A stretch of DNA of 64,000 nucleotides from an uncultured Opitutia bacterium (GTDB taxonomy: Bacteria; Verrucomicrobiota; Verrucomicrobiia; Opitutales; Opitutaceae), in the NCBI GenBank assembly GCA_903825285.1, contig CAIJZY010000007.1, forward strand, positions 147,898 through 211,897, read 5' to 3'. Of this stretch, positions 43,461 to 51,678 are shown in pieces. The notes beneath the pieces were generated by a model. The model was not told where the DNA came from. It was given only the letters and a program-made list of their open reading frames with translations, and ran no database searches. The position numbers were made by a program, and so were the translations under genes. Numbering within the stretch: the stretch's first letter is position 1; every line of letters starts with the position of its first letter.

Positions 43461-44561
43461 CTATGACCTGAAGTGGGCCCGAAGCCGGAACAGCGGCCGT
43501 TCGAGGCCAAAATAGGAGCACGTGGCCACGACCAACGCGGAGACTACCCAGCCAGGGAACGACAACCACCAGGTGGGCGCGATGCCGAAGGCTCCAGGCT
43601 CCGTGCAGAAGATCTGCTGCCAGATGTAGATCGAATAGGAGAGCACTCCGATCAGGGAAACCACTCCCCAATTCAGCGCGGGATAGAGGCCGGCCCGCGG
43701 GGCAACCAGGCTCTGCAAGAGCAGCAAGGCCAGGCCCAGACCCTGGCACGTGAAGCCAAGCGGGATGGTATAGATCCCGAATTTCAGCAGCGTACTCAGG
43801 ACATGCGGCACGGCAATCAGGGCGACGCCGGTCAGGCAGAGCAACCGCGGACGGCAATTGATCCAGCGCCGCACCTCATCCGGGCGGCGCGCAAACAGCA
43901 CGGCAGAAATGCAGCCGATCGCGAGTGAGTCGAAATAGCAAAAAAACGATTTAGACGTAAACAGCACGCTGAGCCAGGTTGGGGCGACATCCAGATAGGC
44001 CAGCACGCGGGCGAAGGGAGCGATGCACAAGGGCGCGCCGAGGACCCACAGGCACCGGCTTAGGTCCCGGCCGCACCCCAGCAAAACAAACAGGCATGGC
44101 CAAAGGACATAGAATTGTTCCTCCACCGCCAACGACCACAGGTGGCCAATGATCCAATGCCCGTGATGCGTGAAGTTGGTGGTGAAGGTCAGACTGCTGA
44201 GCCAGGACACGCCCGTTGGCCGGAAGCCCGTGAAGCATTGGAGTGCAAACAGCACCCCGAGAAAGGCGAAATACACCGGCAGGATGCGCAGGGCGCGACG
44301 CGCGTAGAAGTGCCTCAGGCTGACCCCGCCCGTCCGATCATGCTCAAGCAGCATCAGCCAGGTGATGAGAAATCCGCTGATCACGAAAAACATCCTGACC
44401 CCGAGGTCGCCGTCGAATGTCCAGGTGAACACCGGGCCGAGCGCCGGAGGAAAATCCGGGACTCGAATGGTGTGGCTGCCGAGAACCGCCAGGATGCTCA
44501 GGGCCCGCCACCCGTCCAACGACGGCAACCGGGGAACTGCCTGCGGGATGGTGGTCTTCAT
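43461..44561 (-). CDS. Acyltransferase family 3 membrane protein
   Basis: A 366-residue polytopic acyltransferase of the OafA/NodX type. It starts after a short basic lead with LPSLDGWRALSILAVLGSH (family motif with the likely catalytic Arg/His region), then FFVISGFLITWL, FYARRALRILPVYF and HLWSLAVEEQFYVLWP, spread over about ten helices. It would add acetyl or other acyl groups to surface sugars such as O-antigen. Base composition is lower in G+C than the flanks (27 of 60 G+C in the 60 bases from 43921), and it sits 149 bases from the tRNA-His gene, so recent acquisition is likely. Confidence 0.88.
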   Translation of the reverse strand: MKTTIPQAVPRLPSLDGWRALSILAVLGSHTIRVPDFPPALGPVFTWTFDGDLGVRMFFVISGFLITWLMLLEHDRTGGVSLRHFYARRALRILPVYFAFLGVLFALQCFTGFRPTGVSWLSSLTFTTNFTHHGHWIIGHLWSLAVEEQFYVLWPCLFVLLGCGRDLSRCLWVLGAPLCIAPFARVLAYLDVAPTWLSVLFTSKSFFCYFDSLAIGCISAVLFARRPDEVRRWINCRPRLLCLTGVALIAVPHVLSTLLKFGIYTIPLGFTCQGLGLALLLLQSLVAPRAGLYPALNWGVVSLIGVLSYSIYIWQQIFCTEPGAFGIAPTWWLSFPGWVVSALVVATCSYFGLERPLFRLRAHFRS

Positions 44562-44811
44562 GCCGTGCGAAGCGGAAAAGACTTTGTGGTAGGACAGACA
44601 ACGCGGGACGCGTCAATCAGGCATCGCGGTGCAGGTGACGGCCAACCCATTGCCGCGGGAAGACACGCGGCCCCGTGGATGGCGCATGGCGCCGTGGGCG
44701 TGGCGAAATAGATCGACGCTCCCGCGGCCCCGACGCATAATCACGGTGAGTACCGGTCAATGGCCTGCCCAGCGCTCTTCCTTTGTCAGGTAACCTCAAC
44801 GAAAGAACAAC

Positions 44812-44910
44812 ATGTCCAAGACCAGAGATTCGAAAAAGCAGACCAAGAAGTCCCCGAAGCTGTCGGCGAAAAACAAGAAGCAGGCCAAGCGCGCGAAGAA
44901 GTCGCGTTGA
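44812..44910 (+). CDS. Tiny Lys-rich protein
   Basis: A 32-residue protein too short for usual gene calls: it opens MSKTRDSKKQTKKSPKL and ends KRAKKSR. Twelve Lys and three Arg make it about 47% basic. GAAAGAACAAC just upstream could serve as a weak ribosome site. A strong plus-strand terminator starts 15 bases after its stop, which supports a real transcript. Similar short Lys-rich proteins with TRD-x-K-K near the start occur across bacteria by my recollection. It could bind nucleic acid or the ribosome; this is inferred from charge only. Confidence 0.6.
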   Translation: MSKTRDSKKQTKKSPKLSAKNKKQAKRAKKSR

Positions 44911-44924
44911 TTCGCCAGTACTGT

Positions 44925-44975
44925 TGGGCGCGGAATGGCCGGCTAGTCATAGCCCCATCCGCGCCCAGCCTTTTT
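44925..44975 (+). terminator. Rho-independent terminator overlapping the end of the UroD-like gene
   Basis: A perfect outer stem TGGGCGCGGA/TCCGCGCCCA (44925-44934 with 44958-44967) encloses a second stem GGCTA/TAGCC (44941-44945 with 44950-44954) with a GTCA loop, and TTTTT follows at 44971-44975. It works on the plus strand after the small Lys-rich gene. The right arm lies inside the last codons of the convergent UroD-like gene, whose stop is at 44947-44949. No T run follows on the minus strand. Confidence 0.88.
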
Positions 44976-46065
44976 GGCCGGGCGCGCGCGGGGGTATCCC
45001 GAGGATCTCGCGGCCCAGGTCGACGTAATAGCGGTAGTTCTCGAGCGGTGTGCCGTTGGGGATCTGGTGATCCAGGCCGAACACGCACCCGCCCTCGCGC
45101 ATCAGCGGCTGCAGCTTGTACTCCAGCTCGCGGCGGATCGCCGCCCGGTCCTGGCGGAGCACGTGCTTGTCAATGCCGCCCAGCATCTGGAGCCGTTTCC
45201 CGTACTGCTTCCGCACCTGCACGATGTCCATGCCCGCGGCGGGCTCCATCGGGTAGAGGCAGGTGATGCCGCAGTCGAGGAGCGCCGCGATCACGGAGTC
45301 GATGTTGCCGTCCGTGTCCATCTGGAAGATGCTCGCGCCCTGCTCCGCCAGCGGCTCCCAGATCGCGCGGTAGTACGGGCGGAAATGCTCCTGAATCTGC
45401 CGCGGCCCCACCAGTGGGCCCGACTTCCCCGCGAAATCCTCGTGCACGGACAGCTGGTCGATCTTCACCACCCGGCTGATCGGCTCGAGCACGCGCCGCG
45501 TCGTGTCCAGCAGCGTCGCCATGATGTCCGCCATCAGCTCGGGCTGCTCGTAGTACGCGAGGCACGCCGCCTCCTCCCCCATCAGGTCGCGCGGCATGTC
45601 GAACGCCCCGGGCATGTACGCCCGCACCAGCGCGCCGTTCTCATATGCGCGCTGGGCCGCCGCCACCTCGTCCCAGTTGATGCGGTCGGGCGTGAACACG
45701 TAGAACGGCTTCACGCGCAGCCAGTCGTCCATCGTCCGCACGGGAAAATCCATCGGCAGCGCGTGCGTCGCCGTCTGCTTCAGCAGCATCAGGGTGCGGC
45801 CGAGAAAATCCCGCTGCACCAGCTTCTCCTCCGTCTCCTCGATGGTCACGGGCGCCGCGCCGCGCGGCAGCGGGTGGCCGCCGAAATCCACGATGTCCGC
45901 ATAGTCCCAGTCCCACGCGGTGAGGTTGAGCTCGTCCTCCGTCGCCCCCTGCGCGCGCCATTCGTCCTCCAGCCCGATCAGCGGGCCGAACAGCTCGACG
46001 AACATCTGCCGCGGGGCGGCGCGGCCGGTCATCAGGTCCAGGTAGGTTTCGCGGTGGAAGCGCAT
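44947..46065 (-). CDS. Uroporphyrinogen decarboxylase (UroD)-like family protein
   Basis: A 372-residue TIM-barrel protein of the UroD/methyltransferase superfamily. It opens with MRFHRETYLDLMTGRA. YMPGAFDMPRDLMG, the GASIFQMDTDGNID strand, the LYPMEPAAGMDIVQVRK stretch and GGIDKHVL near the C terminus match the sub-family that is numerous in Verrucomicrobiota and is not a haem enzyme. The HxC zinc motif of MtaA-type methyltransferases is not seen. No corrinoid protein or haem gene is near, so the substrate is unknown. ATG 46065 is the best start. Confidence 0.78.
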   Translation of the reverse strand: MRFHRETYLDLMTGRAAPRQMFVELFGPLIGLEDEWRAQGATEDELNLTAWDWDYADIVDFGGHPLPRGAAPVTIEETEEKLVQRDFLGRTLMLLKQTATHALPMDFPVRTMDDWLRVKPFYVFTPDRINWDEVAAAQRAYENGALVRAYMPGAFDMPRDLMGEEAACLAYYEQPELMADIMATLLDTTRRVLEPISRVVKIDQLSVHEDFAGKSGPLVGPRQIQEHFRPYYRAIWEPLAEQGASIFQMDTDGNIDSVIAALLDCGITCLYPMEPAAGMDIVQVRKQYGKRLQMLGGIDKHVLRQDRAAIRRELEYKLQPLMREGGCVFGLDHQIPNGTPLENYRYYVDLGREILGIPPRAPGQKGWARMGL

Positions 46066-46245
46066 GAAATTTCTTGGGGCGCGGGGCAGGCGCGGGAGTT
46101 GAACGCGGGATGCAAGCGGTGAACCGGCCGGCTGGCTAGCCCGGATGCTCGGCACTTCTTGTCCTGCCGCCGACCCGTCTCCGCGCGGTGTTCGCTTGTC
46201 TCCCGCGCCGTCGATGCCTCAGCTGGGCCCCATCGTTCCCACGCC

Positions 46246-47037
46246 ATGCTCTTCTGGCTGAAAAAAGTCATCGGCTACTGGCTCATGCCACTGCCGCTCT
46301 GCGTCGTGCTGCTGGCCGCCGGGCTGGCCTGGCTGGGCTCCGCCCGCCACCCGCGCCTCGGCCGCCGGCTCATCCTCGCGGGCTTGATCCTGCTCCTGGT
46401 CCTGAGCAATGAGCGCGTCGGACTCTGGCTGCTGCGGCCGCTGGAGTCCGCCTACCCGCCCATCCCGGAACTGGCCGCCGGCGCCCCCGTGCCCGCCCCG
46501 CTCGCCGCCTGCCGCGCCATCGTCGTGCTCGGCGGCGGCCAGACCGACGCCCCCGGACTCGCCGCCACGCAGCGGCTCAGCACCACCGCCACCGCCCGGA
46601 TCGTCGAGGGCGTCCGCCTCGCGCGTCGCCTGCCCGGCATCCCCCTGATCGTCTCCGGACCCGCCACCGGCGGCGGCCCCACCCACGCCTCCGTGCTCGC
46701 CGCCGCCGCCGTCGCGCTGGGCATCGCGCCGGAGCGCATCGTGCAGATCGACACGGCGCGCGACACCGACGACGAGGCGCAGGCGGTCCGGCGCCGGCTC
46801 GGCCCCGACGCCCCCATCGCCCTCGTCACCTCGGCCTGGCACATGCCCCGCGCCATCGGCCTGATGCGCCGGGCCGGATTGCAGCCCCTGCCCTGCCCCA
46901 CCGACTATCTCGCCCAGCCCAACGCCGAGTGGCGCGCCGCCGACTGGGCCTGCGATCTCACCGGGCTCGAGCGCAGCACCTGGGCCATTTATGAGCGCCT
47001 GGGCACGACCTGGGCCCGGTGGCAGGGAAAGATCTGA
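46246..47037 (+). CDS. YdcF/ElyC (DUF218) family membrane protein
   Basis: A 263-residue protein with two N-terminal helices (about 9-32 and 40-60) and a periplasmic DUF218 domain: IVVLGGGQTDA (near 90), the polar segment TATARIVEGVRLARRLPGIPLIVSG split by glycines, TDDEAQAVR, and VTSAWHMPRAIGLMRRAG. Relatives such as ElyC and SanA act in peptidoglycan or lipid-carrier homeostasis. The start at ATG 46246 leads straight into the first helix. Confidence 0.85.
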   Translation: MLFWLKKVIGYWLMPLPLCVVLLAAGLAWLGSARHPRLGRRLILAGLILLLVLSNERVGLWLLRPLESAYPPIPELAAGAPVPAPLAACRAIVVLGGGQTDAPGLAATQRLSTTATARIVEGVRLARRLPGIPLIVSGPATGGGPTHASVLAAAAVALGIAPERIVQIDTARDTDDEAQAVRRRLGPDAPIALVTSAWHMPRAIGLMRRAGLQPLPCPTDYLAQPNAEWRAADWACDLTGLERSTWAIYERLGTTWARWQGKI

Positions 47038-47131
47038 TCGGCCGCAATGGCGGCCCAGAGCCCCTGGCCGCAACCGCGGCGGTGTCGGCTTTTTCCCTCG
47101 CAAACTACGTGCCCCGCGATAGCCAAGGCTC

Positions 47132-47773
47132 ATGATGCAGTGGCTAAAGAAACTGTTCGGTAGAGAGGAAAAGTTCTTCGACCTGCTGGAAGCCGGCGCA
47201 GGTGAGGCCAAGACGAGCGTCAATCTGCTCGCCAGCTACCTCCAGACCCTCGGCTCCGGCGGTCCGCCCGCGAATCTCGACGATTTCGTGCAGTCGCGCC
47301 GCAAGGAGAAGCGGATCCGCCACGAGATGACCGAGCAGCTGAGCCGGACGTTCGTCACGCCCCTGGAGCGCGAGGATATCGAGTCCCTCTCCTTCGCCCT
47401 TTACCGCATCCCGAAGGCCGTCGAGAAGATCGTCGAGCGCCTCTCCATCTACCCCGGCCGCGTCCCGCACGCCGCCTTCCAGCGCCAGGCCGAACTGCTG
47501 AACCTCGCCGCCGACGCCGTCACGTTCATGGTCAAGGAGCTCCGTGGCGGCACGGACATGGCGAAGATCCGCGAGGCCAACGACCGCCTGCAGTACGCCG
47601 AGGGCGAGGCCGACAAGGTCATGCTCACGCTGCTCAAGGACCTTTACCACGGACCCTACGACGCCAAGGAGCTCGTCATCCTCCAGGAGATTTACGAGAT
47701 GGTCGAACAGGCCGTGGACCGTTGCCGCAACGCCGGCAACATCGTGGTACAAATTGTCCTGAAGCACTCCTGA
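47132..47773 (+). CDS. DUF47 (PhoU-like) Pit accessory protein
   Basis: A 213-residue all-helical protein of the DUF47 family, related to PhoU. It opens MMQWLKKLFGREEKFFDLLE, the typical beginning, and contains the LEREDIESLSFALYRIPK and KEIYEMVEQAVDRCRNAGNIV-type helices. Members regulate or gate the phosphate transporter encoded next to them. The pit gene starts 21 bases after this stop, so the two form an operon. Confidence 0.93.
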   Translation: MMQWLKKLFGREEKFFDLLEAGAGEAKTSVNLLASYLQTLGSGGPPANLDDFVQSRRKEKRIRHEMTEQLSRTFVTPLEREDIESLSFALYRIPKAVEKIVERLSIYPGRVPHAAFQRQAELLNLAADAVTFMVKELRGGTDMAKIREANDRLQYAEGEADKVMLTLLKDLYHGPYDAKELVILQEIYEMVEQAVDRCRNAGNIVVQIVLKHS

Positions 47774-47794
47774 GCCGAGCGACGCCCCCGCGCC

Positions 47795-48853
47795 ATGACG
47801 CTCTTCCTGCTCGTACTGCTGGCCGCGCTCGTCTTCGAGTACATCAACGGATTTCACGACACGGCCAACGCCATCGCCACGGTCGTCTCGACCAAGGTCC
47901 TGACGCCCCGCTGGGCCATCGCCTGGGCCGCGGTCTTCAACCTGATCGGCGCGCTCATGGGCACGGCGGTCGCCACCACGATCGGCAAGGGCCTCGTGGA
48001 CACGCAGTATGTGACGATGGCGACGGTGATGGGCGCCCTGCTCAGCGCGATCATCTGGGGCGTCTTCACCTGGTGGCTGGGCCTGCCCTCCAGCTCGAGC
48101 CACGCGCTCGTCGGCGGCCTCTGCGGCGCCGCCCTCGGCACGGCCCGCGGCGACTGGCATGTTCTGCACTGGTCAATCGTGGATAGCCACGGCGCGCACA
48201 CCGGGCTCTGGCCCAAGATTGTGATGCCCATGGTCGTCTCCCCGTTGCTGGGTTTCTTCGGCGGCGCGCTGCTGATGCTGCTGCTGACCCTGATCCTGCA
48301 GAAGCTCACGCCCCGGATGGTCAACCTCATCTTCGGCAAGGCCCAGCTGGTCAGCGCCGGTTTCATGGGCTTCAGCCATGGGTCCAACGACGCGCAAAAG
48401 ACCATGGGCATCATTGCGCTCGCGCTTTACACCGGCACGAGCCAAGGCGCGTTCAAAGATCTGCCCGAATGGGCCGGGTTCCTCCGCACGCCGCAGTTCA
48501 CGGTGCCCTATTGGGTGATGCTGACCTGCGCGCTGACCATGGCGGCCGGCACGGCCGCGGGCGGCTGGCGCATCATCCGCACGATGGGCCACAAGATGGT
48601 CAAGCTGCAGCCCGTGCACGGCTTCGCCGCGGAGACCACCGCCGCGCTGATCATCTACGGAGCCTCCACCTACGGCGTCCCCGTCTCCACGACGCACGTG
48701 ATCGCCACCTCCATCATGGGCGTGGGCGCCACCAAGCGCTTCAGCGCCGTGAAATGGGGCCTCGTCGGCCGCATCGTCTGGGCCTGGGTCCTCACGCTGC
48801 CCGTGACCGGACTCCTCGGCTACCTGCTGGTCCAGGCCCTTCGCTCGTTCTGA
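47795..48853 (+). CDS. pit: Low-affinity inorganic phosphate transporter
   Basis: A 352-residue PiT-family transporter with about ten membrane helices that moves metal-phosphate with protons or sodium. The duplicated signature is visible: FHDTANAIATVVSTKVLTP near residue 24 and GSNDAQKTMGIIAL near 197; PSSSSHALVGGLCGA and PVSTTHVIATSIMGVG are the paired second motifs. It is coupled with the DUF47 gene and converges on phoR, with an inverted repeat between. Confidence 0.94.
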   Translation: MTLFLLVLLAALVFEYINGFHDTANAIATVVSTKVLTPRWAIAWAAVFNLIGALMGTAVATTIGKGLVDTQYVTMATVMGALLSAIIWGVFTWWLGLPSSSSHALVGGLCGAALGTARGDWHVLHWSIVDSHGAHTGLWPKIVMPMVVSPLLGFFGGALLMLLLTLILQKLTPRMVNLIFGKAQLVSAGFMGFSHGSNDAQKTMGIIALALYTGTSQGAFKDLPEWAGFLRTPQFTVPYWVMLTCALTMAAGTAAGGWRIIRTMGHKMVKLQPVHGFAAETTAALIIYGASTYGVPVSTTHVIATSIMGVGATKRFSAVKWGLVGRIVWAWVLTLPVTGLLGYLLVQALRSF

Positions 48854-48870
48854 GGCGCTGGGACAATTTC

Positions 48871-48937
48871 TTCGCCACAAAGAACACGGAGCCCACGAGG
48901 GCCGGAGCATTGTGGGCTTCGCGCCCTTCGCGGTGAA
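48871..48937. repeat. Degenerate inverted repeat, family A
   Basis: Arms 48871-48896 and 48912-48937 (26 bases) match imperfectly; most differences are transitions that allow G-U pairing. The right arm begins GTGGGCTTCGCGCCCTTCGC and the loop is about 15 bases. It lies between the convergent pit and phoR genes, where it can act as a shared terminator-like hairpin. Confidence 0.65.
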
Positions 48938-48951
48938 ACCCACCACCCCGC

Positions 48952-50118
48952 TCACGCCGCCGGCAGCGTGAAGAAGAACGCGGCGCCCTGCCCCGGCTCG
49001 CTCTCGACGCGGACCTCGCCGCCGTGGGCCTGGACCGCGTGCTTCACGATCGCCAGCCCGAGCCCCGTGCCGCCCTGCTCGCGCGAGCGGGCCTTGTCCA
49101 CGCGGTAGAACCGCTCGAAGACGCGGCCCAGCGACTCGGCCGGGATGCCCGGACCATCGTCGCGGACGCACACCTCCACCTTGCCGCCGTCGAGCGGACG
49201 CGCGCTGACGGTCAGCACGCCGCCCGAGCGGCCGTACTTGATGCCGTTGTCCACCAGGTTGGAAAGCACCTGACGCAGCCGGTCGGGATCAGCCTGGGCC
49301 ACCAGCCCCGCCGGGATCGCATTTTCCAGCCTCACCTCCCGGCCCTGCGCCCGCTTGGCCAGGTCGCCGAACACCTCCTGCGTCGCCGCCCGCAGCGGCG
49401 ACGGCTCCGGCCGCAGCTCGATGCGGCCCGAGTCGAGCTTCGCCAGCAGCAGCAGGTCATCGATGAGCAGCGTCAGCCGGTCCGCATGCCGGTCGATGAT
49501 CTGGAGCAGCCGGTCCAATGCCGCGGGGTCCGCCTTGGCCCCGTCCAGCAATGTCTCCGCCGCGCTCTTGATCAGCGACAGCGGCGTGCGCAGTTCGTGG
49601 CTGACGTTCGCCACGAACTCCTGCCGCGCACCCTCCAGCTCGCGCACGCGGGTGAGGTCGTGAAACACGAGCATGGCGCCCGCGCCGACGTCGGCCGCGC
49701 CGCGGAGGGCCACGGCGTTGACCTGCAGGATGCGCGGCGGCGGCCCCTCCAGCCGCAGCTCGTGGTCGAGGATCGCGGGCTCCGTCTCGAGCCGGGCCGC
49801 CAGGGCCGCGACCTCGTGGTGCCGGATGGCCTCAAGCAGGGTGCCACCGACCATCTGGCGGGAAAAGCCGAAGAGGGTCTCGGCCGCGCGGTTCGTGAGC
49901 GTGATCCGGCCGTGGGCGTCGAGCACCACCAGCCCCTCGATCATGCTGTCGAGAAGCGTCTCCAGCCGATGCTCGTGGTGCTCCAGCTCCAGCCGCTGCC
50001 GCTCGCGCAGCTCGGCCAGCTCTCGGGCATGCTGCGCTGCCTCCTCCCGCGCCTGTAGGCGAAGGCGCCACCAGGCGATCAGGGCCACGGCGGCAAGGAG
50101 GGCAAAGAAAGCGGTCAC
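48952..50118 (-). CDS. phoR: Phosphate regulon sensor histidine kinase
   Basis: A 388-residue kinase with one N-terminal membrane helix (FFALLAAVALIAWW), a coiled segment rich in Glu and Arg, a PAS domain (about 60-165, IEGLVVLDAHGRITLTNRA), the H-box FVANVSHELRTPLS with the phospho-accepting His, and an ATPase with LVDNGIKYG (N box), DDGPGIP (G1) and GGTGLGLAIV (G2). The single helix and PAS layout is that of PhoR, which senses Pst activity through PhoU. I chose GTG 50118, 25 bases after the phoB stop; the frame opens at 50220, which would overlap phoB by 77 bases. Confidence 0.88.
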   Translation of the reverse strand: MTAFFALLAAVALIAWWRLRLQAREEAAQHARELAELRERQRLELEHHEHRLETLLDSMIEGLVVLDAHGRITLTNRAAETLFGFSRQMVGGTLLEAIRHHEVAALAARLETEPAILDHELRLEGPPPRILQVNAVALRGAADVGAGAMLVFHDLTRVRELEGARQEFVANVSHELRTPLSLIKSAAETLLDGAKADPAALDRLLQIIDRHADRLTLLIDDLLLLAKLDSGRIELRPEPSPLRAATQEVFGDLAKRAQGREVRLENAIPAGLVAQADPDRLRQVLSNLVDNGIKYGRSGGVLTVSARPLDGGKVEVCVRDDGPGIPAESLGRVFERFYRVDKARSREQGGTGLGLAIVKHAVQAHGGEVRVESEPGQGAAFFFTLPAA

Positions 50119-50143
50119 GGCAGCAAGAAAACCCGCCCCGCGG

Positions 50144-50830
50144 TCATGAGCCAGCCTTGAAGCGGTACCCCACCCCGCGAATGGTCTCCAGGTAATCGGC
50201 CGCGGGGCCGAGCTTCTCACGCAGCCGCCGCATGTGGGTGTCCACCGTGCGCGTGTCGATCGCGGTCTCGTAGCCCCAGACGTCCTGCAGCAGCCGCTCG
50301 CGGGACTGCACGCGGCCGCGGCGCTTGGCGAGCACAGTGAGCAGGTTGAATTCCGTGGCGGTGAGCGTCACCGGCCGGCCCGCCACATGGGCGGCGTGGT
50401 GCGGCACGTCAATCATCAGCGTGCCGATGTGCAGCTGCTCCTCCGCCTCCTCGGGTGCCTTCGCGCGCTTCAGCAGCTTCCGGATGCGCAGCACCAGCTC
50501 GCGGGGGCTGTAGGGCTTCGTCACGTAGTCGTCCGCGCCGAGCTCGAGCCCGACCACGCGGTCCATTTCCGCGGCCTTGGCCGTCAGCATGAGCACGGGG
50601 ATGGCCGCGGTGGCGGGGTCGCGCCGCATGAGCTTGCAGACCTCGAGCCCGTCGAGCTCGGGCAGCATGAGGTCGAGCACGACAAGGTCGGGCCGCTCCG
50701 CGCGCACGGCGGCGAGCGCCTTCAGGCCGTCGGTGGCGAAGACCGGGGTGTAGCCGGCCTCGCGCAGCTTGAAGCCCAGCACCTCCAGGGCATCCGGCTC
50801 ATCGTCAACGACCAGGATTTTCGGTTTCAT
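50144..50830 (-). CDS. phoB: Phosphate regulon response regulator
   Basis: A 228-residue OmpR-class regulator. The receiver (1-120) has DDE at 9-11 and phospho-Asp53 in VLDLMLPELDG; the winged-helix DNA-binding domain (about 130-228) ends in DTRTVDTHMRRLREKLG and IRGVGYRF. It turns on phosphate-uptake genes when phosphorylated by PhoR. The gene overlaps the end of phoU by 26 bases, and phoR follows at once. Confidence 0.92.
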   Translation of the reverse strand: MKPKILVVDDEPDALEVLGFKLREAGYTPVFATDGLKALAAVRAERPDLVVLDLMLPELDGLEVCKLMRRDPATAAIPVLMLTAKAAEMDRVVGLELGADDYVTKPYSPRELVLRIRKLLKRAKAPEEAEEQLHIGTLMIDVPHHAAHVAGRPVTLTATEFNLLTVLAKRRGRVQSRERLLQDVWGYETAIDTRTVDTHMRRLREKLGPAADYLETIRGVGYRFKAGS

Positions 50831-51488
50831 CTTTGTCCTTCAGTCCGGCGTGCCGGATATCCTGCGCCTCGTAAAGATAAACCACCTCCTCCGCCACGTT
50901 GGTGGCGTGGTCGGCGATGCGCTCGAGGCACTTGGAGATCACCATCAGGGCGAGGCAGCGGGAGATTGTGGTGGGGCGCTCCACCATGTAGCTGGAGAGC
51001 TCCCGGTGCAACTGGCGGTTCAGGTCGTCGACTTCCTTGTCGCGCGGGATGACGGTGCGGGCCAGCTCCGGCTTGCGCTCCACGAACGCGGTGAGCGCGT
51101 TGCGGAGCATCTCCAGCGCCATGGCCGCCATGCGCGGCAGGTCGATGTAGGGCTTGAGCTGGGGCTCCTGCCCGAGGTCGTGCGCCCGGCGGGCGATGGT
51201 GCAGGCCTCGTCGCCCACGCGCTCGAGGTTCTGCGAGATCTTCATCGCCACGGTGATGAACCGCAGCTCGGTCGCCAGCGGGGCCTTGGTCAGGAGGTGC
51301 AGGGCGAGGTCGTCCACCTCGATCTCGAACTGGTCGATGATGTTGTCATCCTCCTGGACCTTCAGCGCCAGGGTGTCGTCGCGCTCGACGAGCGCCCGCA
51401 TGCTGCGCGCCACCGCGGACTCGGCATGGCTCGCCATCGCAAGGATGGTGTCCTTCAGCTTGTTCATCTCTTCGCTGTAATGGGTCAT
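50805..51488 (-). CDS. phoU: Phosphate signalling protein
   Basis: A 227-residue PhoU made of two three-helix bundles, each with the metal-binding signature seen as ERVGDEACTIA (near 96) and ERIADHATNVAEEV (near 197). PhoU links the Pst transporter to PhoR and stops signalling when phosphate is plentiful. ATG 51488 gives MTHYSEEMNKLKD, the usual start. It is separated from pstB by 190 bases that contain a complex inverted repeat, and overlaps phoB by 26 bases. Confidence 0.95.
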   Translation of the reverse strand: MTHYSEEMNKLKDTILAMASHAESAVARSMRALVERDDTLALKVQEDDNIIDQFEIEVDDLALHLLTKAPLATELRFITVAMKISQNLERVGDEACTIARRAHDLGQEPQLKPYIDLPRMAAMALEMLRNALTAFVERKPELARTVIPRDKEVDDLNRQLHRELSSYMVERPTTISRCLALMVISKCLERIADHATNVAEEVVYLYEAQDIRHAGLKDKDETENPGR

Positions 51489-51535
51489 GGTGGTGTTCAG
51501 GGATGGGGTTGGGCCCACTGGTTACACGGAAATGG

Positions 51536-51634
51536 GTGACCACGAAAGGCGCGAACGAGACGAAAACCACTGCCCCGGACTCAACTGTCCGGGGTCCGGG
51601 TTCACTCTCGTGGGTTTCGAGTATTTCGTGGTGA
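51536..51634. repeat. Complex inverted repeat between pstB and phoU, family A
   Basis: Outer arms from about 51536 (TGACCACGAAAGGCGCGAA) and to 51634 (GTGGGTTTCGAGTATTTCGT region) are an imperfect copy of the repeat at 7622-7711. Inside lies a perfect 8-bp stem CCCCGGAC/GTCCGGGG (51573-51580 with 51587-51594). It sits in the only sizeable gap within the pst-pho operon and could reduce or stabilise one part of the transcript. Confidence 0.6.
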
Positions 51635-51678
51635 TGTCCATCTGTGGATTCCGTGGGCAAACTCAGGGTTCGGCAGGC

